From an uncultured Collinsella sp. (GTDB lineage: Bacteria; Actinomycetota; Coriobacteriia; Coriobacteriales; Coriobacteriaceae), in assembly GCA_900544725.1 (NCBI GenBank), contig UQWK01000015.1:1-40173 (forward strand): a stretch of 40,173 bases of DNA. The letters run 5' to 3'. This document shows, piece after piece, positions 36,681 through 40,173 of the stretch. The notes beneath the pieces were generated by a model. It saw only the letters and a program-made list of their open reading frames with translations, ran no database searches and was not told the origin of the DNA. Position numbers and translations under genes: made by a program. Numbering within the stretch: the first letter of the stretch is position 1; the number at the start of each line of letters is the position of its first letter.

Positions 36681-37619
36681 ATGACAGACATCGTCCACGT
36701 CGAAAACCTCGTCAAGCGCTATGACGATCTTATTGCGCTCGACCACTTTAACCTGAGCATCGCCCCCGGCGAGATCTTTGGCCTGCTGGGCCCCAACGGA
36801 TCGGGCAAGACCACGTCCATCAACTGCATTCTGCAGCTGCTCGCCTACGACAAAGGCACCATCGAGCTGTTCGGCGAGCCCATGACGCCCGCCCGCTACG
36901 ACCTCAAGCGCCGCATCGGCGTGGTGCCGCAGCAGGTGGCGGTGTTCGACGAGCTTACGGTGCGCGAGAACATCGACTATTTCTGCAGCCTGTACGTCAA
37001 CGACCGCAAGCGCCGCCGCGCGCTGGTGGACGAGGCGATCGACTTTGTCGGCCTGGGCGACTTTACCAAGTTCCGTCCCGGCAAGCTCTCGGGCGGCCTG
37101 GCGCGCCGCCTCAACATTGCCTGCGGCATCGCGCACAAGCCCGAGCTCATCTTTTTTGACGAGCCCACGGTGGCGGTCGACCCGCAGAGCCGCAATGCCA
37201 TCCTAGAGGGCATCTGCCGTCTGCGCGACGAGGGCGCCACGGTGGTGTATACCAGCCATTACATGGAGGAAGTCGAGCAGATCTGCAGCCGCATCATGAT
37301 TATGGACGGCGGGCGCGTGCTGGCGCAGGGCACCAACGACGAGCTCAAGCGCATGATCCAGATGGGCGAGCGCGTGACTGTCGAGGTCGGCGCCGTCGAG
37401 CCCGCCACGGTCGAGCGACTGCGCGCCCTCGAGCACGTGCTTAGCGTTGAGCTGTCCGGCGGCGAGCTCGTCTGCACCTGCGAGGCGAGCCCGCACAACC
37501 TGGTGGACATCCTCGACACGCTGCGCGCCGCCGACGTGGCGCTCGGCCGCGTGTGGAGCGAGCCGCCGACCCTCAACGACGTGTTCCTCGAGATCACCGG
37601 CCGCGAACTGCGCGACTAG
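36681..37619 (+). CDS. ABC-2 exporter ATP-binding protein
   Basis: A 312-residue ATPase of the drug/antibiotic exporter type (CcmA/DRA family). Motifs: Walker A GPNGSGKTTSI, Q-loop VVPQQVAVFDELTVREN, signature LSGGLARRLNIACG (slightly variant), Walker B LIFFDEPTVAVDPQ, H-loop YTSHYMEEVEQ. A C-terminal ~80-residue domain follows, as is typical. ATG 36681 has AGAAGGG upstream. Two permeases follow, so the exporter would be a heterodimeric ABC-2 system. It is divergent from the two-component operon. Confidence 0.92.
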   Translation: MTDIVHVENLVKRYDDLIALDHFNLSIAPGEIFGLLGPNGSGKTTSINCILQLLAYDKGTIELFGEPMTPARYDLKRRIGVVPQQVAVFDELTVRENIDYFCSLYVNDRKRRRALVDEAIDFVGLGDFTKFRPGKLSGGLARRLNIACGIAHKPELIFFDEPTVAVDPQSRNAILEGICRLRDEGATVVYTSHYMEEVEQICSRIMIMDGGRVLAQGTNDELKRMIQMGERVTVEVGAVEPATVERLRALEHVLSVELSGGELVCTCEASPHNLVDILDTLRAADVALGRVWSEPPTLNDVFLEITGRELRD

Positions 37620-37630
37620 GGGGGGCGGCT

Positions 37631-38818
37631 ATGTTCAATACCATCATCACCACGCTCAAGACGCTGCTGCGTCGGCCGAGCACGTGGGTTTGGGGCGCGA
37701 TCTTTCCCATTGCGCTTTCCACGATGTTCATGTTTATGTTCGCGAACCTGAGCTCCGACGGCAAGGTCGACCCGGTGCCGGTGGCCATCGTGGCTGACGA
37801 AGCCTGGGACGCATCGACCTTTAAGGATGTGACGACGTCGCTCGCCAAGGAGGGCGACGATCAGCTGCTCGAGATTCACGAGTGCGAGGATACGGTCGCC
37901 GCAAGCCATGCGCTCAAGGCGGGCGAGGTCGCGGGCATCTACACGGTCGATGCCGCGGGCGCGCCCGAGCTCACGCTGCTCTCGAGCTACGACAGCTCGC
38001 GCGCCTCGTCGGTGCTTACCGACCGCAGCATTCTGGAGACGGTGGCAAGCTCCTATACGCAAAATGCCGAGCTCATGGCCCAGATCGCCCAGGATAACCC
38101 GGTGGCGCTTACCGACCCGGAGGCGGTTGCCCGCGCCCTGTCGCTCGAGGGCGGAACCCGTCGCGTGAGTTTGACGCGCACCACGCCCGACGGCACGACC
38201 ATCTATTACTACGCGCTCTTTGGCCTGGTCGCGATGATGTCTGCCGAGTTTGCCGCCTTGAGCGTCGTCGACCTGCAGCCCAATCTGTCGGGCCTTGGCG
38301 CGCGCCGCTGCGTGGGCGGCCTTTCCAAGACGGCGTCGCTGGCCGGCATTTTCGTGGGCTCGTGGCTGGTTTCTTTTGCCTCGATGGCGGTTGCGATTGG
38401 CTACGTGCGCCTGGTCGTGGGCGTCGACTTTGGCGGGCGCGAGGGGCTGTGTCTAGTGGGCGGCGCCGTGTCCGCGCTTGCCGCCACGGGCCTGGGGCTT
38501 TTTGTGGGCACGCTTCCCGTTAAGGGCGGCAAGGCGTCCAAGTCGGGCATCCTCACGGGCTTCGCCACTACGTGTGCCCTGTTCGCTGGCCTTTACGGCG
38601 AGCCGGCGATGACGCTTGCCGACGACGTCGCCCGCGCCTGCCCGGCCGAGTGTTGGCTCAACCCCGTCAAGCTCATCTGCGACATGTTCAACCGCCTGTA
38701 TTTCTTTGAGGACCTGGGCCCCTTCGCCGTCCGCGCGGGCGCGCTCGTCCTGATGACCCTCGTGTTTGTCGTTGCCGCCACGCTGGTGTTTGGAAGGAGT
38801 CGCTATGAGCACCTTTAA
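37631..38818 (+). CDS. ABC-2 exporter permease 1
   Basis: A 395-residue ABC-2 permease. One N-terminal span (about 18-40) is followed by a ~170-residue extracytoplasmic domain (from LSSDGKVDPVPVAIVADE), and then about five spans from YYYALFGLVAMMSAEF to the end. This is the YhgE/LinH-like layout of ABC2_membrane_3 proteins. The start follows the ATPase stop closely and has GGGGGG upstream. It ends overlapping the next permease gene by 14 bases. Confidence 0.88.
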   Translation: MFNTIITTLKTLLRRPSTWVWGAIFPIALSTMFMFMFANLSSDGKVDPVPVAIVADEAWDASTFKDVTTSLAKEGDDQLLEIHECEDTVAASHALKAGEVAGIYTVDAAGAPELTLLSSYDSSRASSVLTDRSILETVASSYTQNAELMAQIAQDNPVALTDPEAVARALSLEGGTRRVSLTRTTPDGTTIYYYALFGLVAMMSAEFAALSVVDLQPNLSGLGARRCVGGLSKTASLAGIFVGSWLVSFASMAVAIGYVRLVVGVDFGGREGLCLVGGAVSALAATGLGLFVGTLPVKGGKASKSGILTGFATTCALFAGLYGEPAMTLADDVARACPAECWLNPVKLICDMFNRLYFFEDLGPFAVRAGALVLMTLVFVVAATLVFGRSRYEHL

Positions 38819-40010
38819 GACCGCGCTTCGCATGGCGCTGGCGCACCCGTTCTACCTGCTCATCTATACGGTGTTCATCTCGCTCATGGGCGTGTTCATC
38901 GCGGCGTCGGTGAGCTGGAACTCGTCGCAGCTCACCGAGTACAAGCCCTACGACGCTAACGTGATCGTGGTCGACCGCGACAATAGCGACCTCTCGCGCG
39001 CGCTCGCCAAGCACCTGGGTATACGCTTTGACCTGGTTACGGGCGTCGGCGACGACACGTACGACCTTGCGGACGCGCTTTCCAAGAGCAACAGTGCCAA
39101 AGGCAGCGCCGACTGCGTGTTCTTTATCCCGGAGGGGTTTGAGGCCGACCTTGTTGCAGCCGCCCGCGCGGGGGAGTCTCTGCCCAAGCTCGATGTGACC
39201 TACGGCGCCGGCACCATGGCGGCGGCGCTTTCGTCTGCCGAGGCCTCGCGCTGGATCTCGCTCGCGGGCGCTGCGGCGGCGCTTGAGCCCGCTGCCTCCA
39301 ACGGCGATGTCGCCAAGGCTGCCGAGCATGCTGCCGCCAAGCGCGCCGAGGTCGAGATCGAGCAGGTCAAGGTCGACTCGACTGCCGCCGCCACGCTCGA
39401 GTCGTACTTCAACTTTGGCGCGTACGCGATCATCTCGTCGGTCATCGTGTCGGTGGGACTGGTGTTCTCGGGTATGAACGAGCCCGAGCGCGTGCGCCGC
39501 ATGGAGGCCGGCCCAATCTCCGAGCGTCAGCGCTCGTTTGCCGTGTTTGCGGCCGCCGCGGTGATCACCGTCTGCATCTGGTTTGTGTCGAGCATGATGG
39601 GCGTCGTGGGCTTTGCCGGCGCGGTTGCCGAGGTCGGCGTGGGTCGTGTGTGTCTGGCGCTGGCGGCGACGTTTGCCCTGGCGTGCACGCCACTGGCCGT
39701 TGGCTTTGCGCTTTCGAGCCTGGGTGCGCGCGAGGAGCTGCTCAACGGTGTGGGCAACCTGCTTGGCATGCTCATGACGTTTTTGGGCGGAGCCTGGATG
39801 CCCCTGTCGCTCATGGGCTCGGCCGTGCAGACGGTGGCGCATTTTGTGCCGACATATTGGGTGAACGACGCAATCGGCAAGGCGCTTGCCTCGGATTTGA
39901 CGTCCACCGTGCTGGGCGACATCGCCTGCGACCTGGGCGTCACGGCACTCTTTGCCGTGGCCATCGCCGCCGCAGGCCTGGCCCTCGCACGCGCCAAAAC
40001 CCGCGCCTAG
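38805..40010 (+). CDS. ABC-2 exporter permease 2
   Basis: A 401-residue paralogue of the previous gene with the same layout: N-terminal span (~15-40), extracytoplasmic domain (LTEYKPYDANVIVVDRDN onward, Ala-rich between ~140 and 205), then about five spans. GGAAGGAG lies just before the ATG. It is the last gene of the exporter operon; the downstream space is a GGGACAG palindrome. The substrate is unknown. Confidence 0.88.
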   Translation: MSTFKTALRMALAHPFYLLIYTVFISLMGVFIAASVSWNSSQLTEYKPYDANVIVVDRDNSDLSRALAKHLGIRFDLVTGVGDDTYDLADALSKSNSAKGSADCVFFIPEGFEADLVAAARAGESLPKLDVTYGAGTMAAALSSAEASRWISLAGAAAALEPAASNGDVAKAAEHAAAKRAEVEIEQVKVDSTAAATLESYFNFGAYAIISSVIVSVGLVFSGMNEPERVRRMEAGPISERQRSFAVFAAAAVITVCIWFVSSMMGVVGFAGAVAEVGVGRVCLALAATFALACTPLAVGFALSSLGAREELLNGVGNLLGMLMTFLGGAWMPLSLMGSAVQTVAHFVPTYWVNDAIGKALASDLTSTVLGDIACDLGVTALFAVAIAAAGLALARAKTRA

Positions 40011-40014
40011 CCAC

Positions 40015-40106
40015 CTAGTCATCGGGGACGTTCTTAAACGACTAGTCATCGGGGACAGTCTTTGCCGATTCGCCGGCTCGCCGGCCGCGTTGGCAAGGAC
40101 TGTCCC
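40015..40106. repeat. GGGACAG-family palindrome at the right end
   Basis: GGGACAGTCTTTGCC (40052-40066) pairs with GGCAAGGACTGTCCC (40092-40106) with one mismatch, and a GC-rich hairpin lies inside. Before it, CTAGTCATCGGGGAC is repeated directly (40015-40029, 40042-40056), echoing the direct repeat at 169-206. I see nothing in 40107-40173. Confidence 0.75.
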
Positions 40107-40173
40107 TATCTGCCGGCAGAGACGATATGAGCAGGACATAAAAAACATTGAGAGCCCCTGCTGCATGAAAGAC

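Noticed and set aside
38688..40166. 492-codon - strand frame opposite the second exporter permease
   Set aside because: A shadow with no family similarity.

Overview
The window is about 40 kb of GC-rich bacterial chromosome. Gene content and style fit a gut member of the Coriobacteriia, most likely Collinsella. Pointers are LuxR-type regulators fused to a multi-span membrane domain, an ECF transporter with a double ATPase, an Ech-type [NiFe] hydrogenase, an NfnAB pair, a multidomain old-yellow-enzyme reductase and wall-anchored proteins. The genus is inferred from recognition, not from a marker gene; the only RNA gene is an initiator tRNA.

Layout. 307-3336: polar amino-acid ABC importer (ATPase, lipoprotein, two permeases), then a cytidylate-kinase-like protein (3385-4008). 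4059-5465 (-): membrane LuxR regulator. 5692-7685: cell-wall surface protein broken by a -1 frameshift near 7092. 8080-10319 (-): NfnA and NfnB. 10692-14154 (-): pth, prs and glmU. 14349-17597 (+): ECF transporter T-AA-S. 18132-18950 (-): exodeoxyribonuclease III. 19086-22372 (+): sirtuin, a FolP-FolK fusion with a long disordered insert, and a degenerate biotin-ligase-like protein. 22623-23819 (+): DUF4143-type ATPase bracketed by palindromes. 23887-24660 (-): coaX. 24855-24931 (+): tRNA-fMet. 25381-27411 (+): old yellow enzyme. 27866-28261 (+): orphan IS3 OrfA-like protein. 28442-34080 (+): five-gene Ech hydrogenase with a natural EchA-EchB fusion. 34710-36481 (-): two-component system. 36681-40010 (+): divergent ABC-2 exporter.

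How the genes work together. Ech couples ferredoxin oxidation and H2 turnover to ion pumping. NfnAB balances ferredoxin, NADH and NADPH. Together they make a ferredoxin-centred energy metabolism typical of a fermenter. The two-component system is divergent from the ABC exporter and probably controls it.

The most unusual content is non-coding. At least four families of palindromic repeats fill the spaces between genes, mostly where genes converge or end. (1) A GGGACAG-containing hairpin family occurs at six or more sites. (2) An inverted repeat with 15-17 bp arms around a centre of exactly 25 nt occurs six times in two three-copy arrays (7722-7938, 25022-25240), so the arm motif alternates in orientation about every 40 bp. 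(3) A CTATTCCTCAAAA palindrome occurs three times around the ATPase gene. (4) Composite ~0.5 kb blocks of nested palindromes (17637-18113, 34179-34689) share the same modules. No REP-type transposase is present to explain them. The two-array family is the best candidate for something undescribed.
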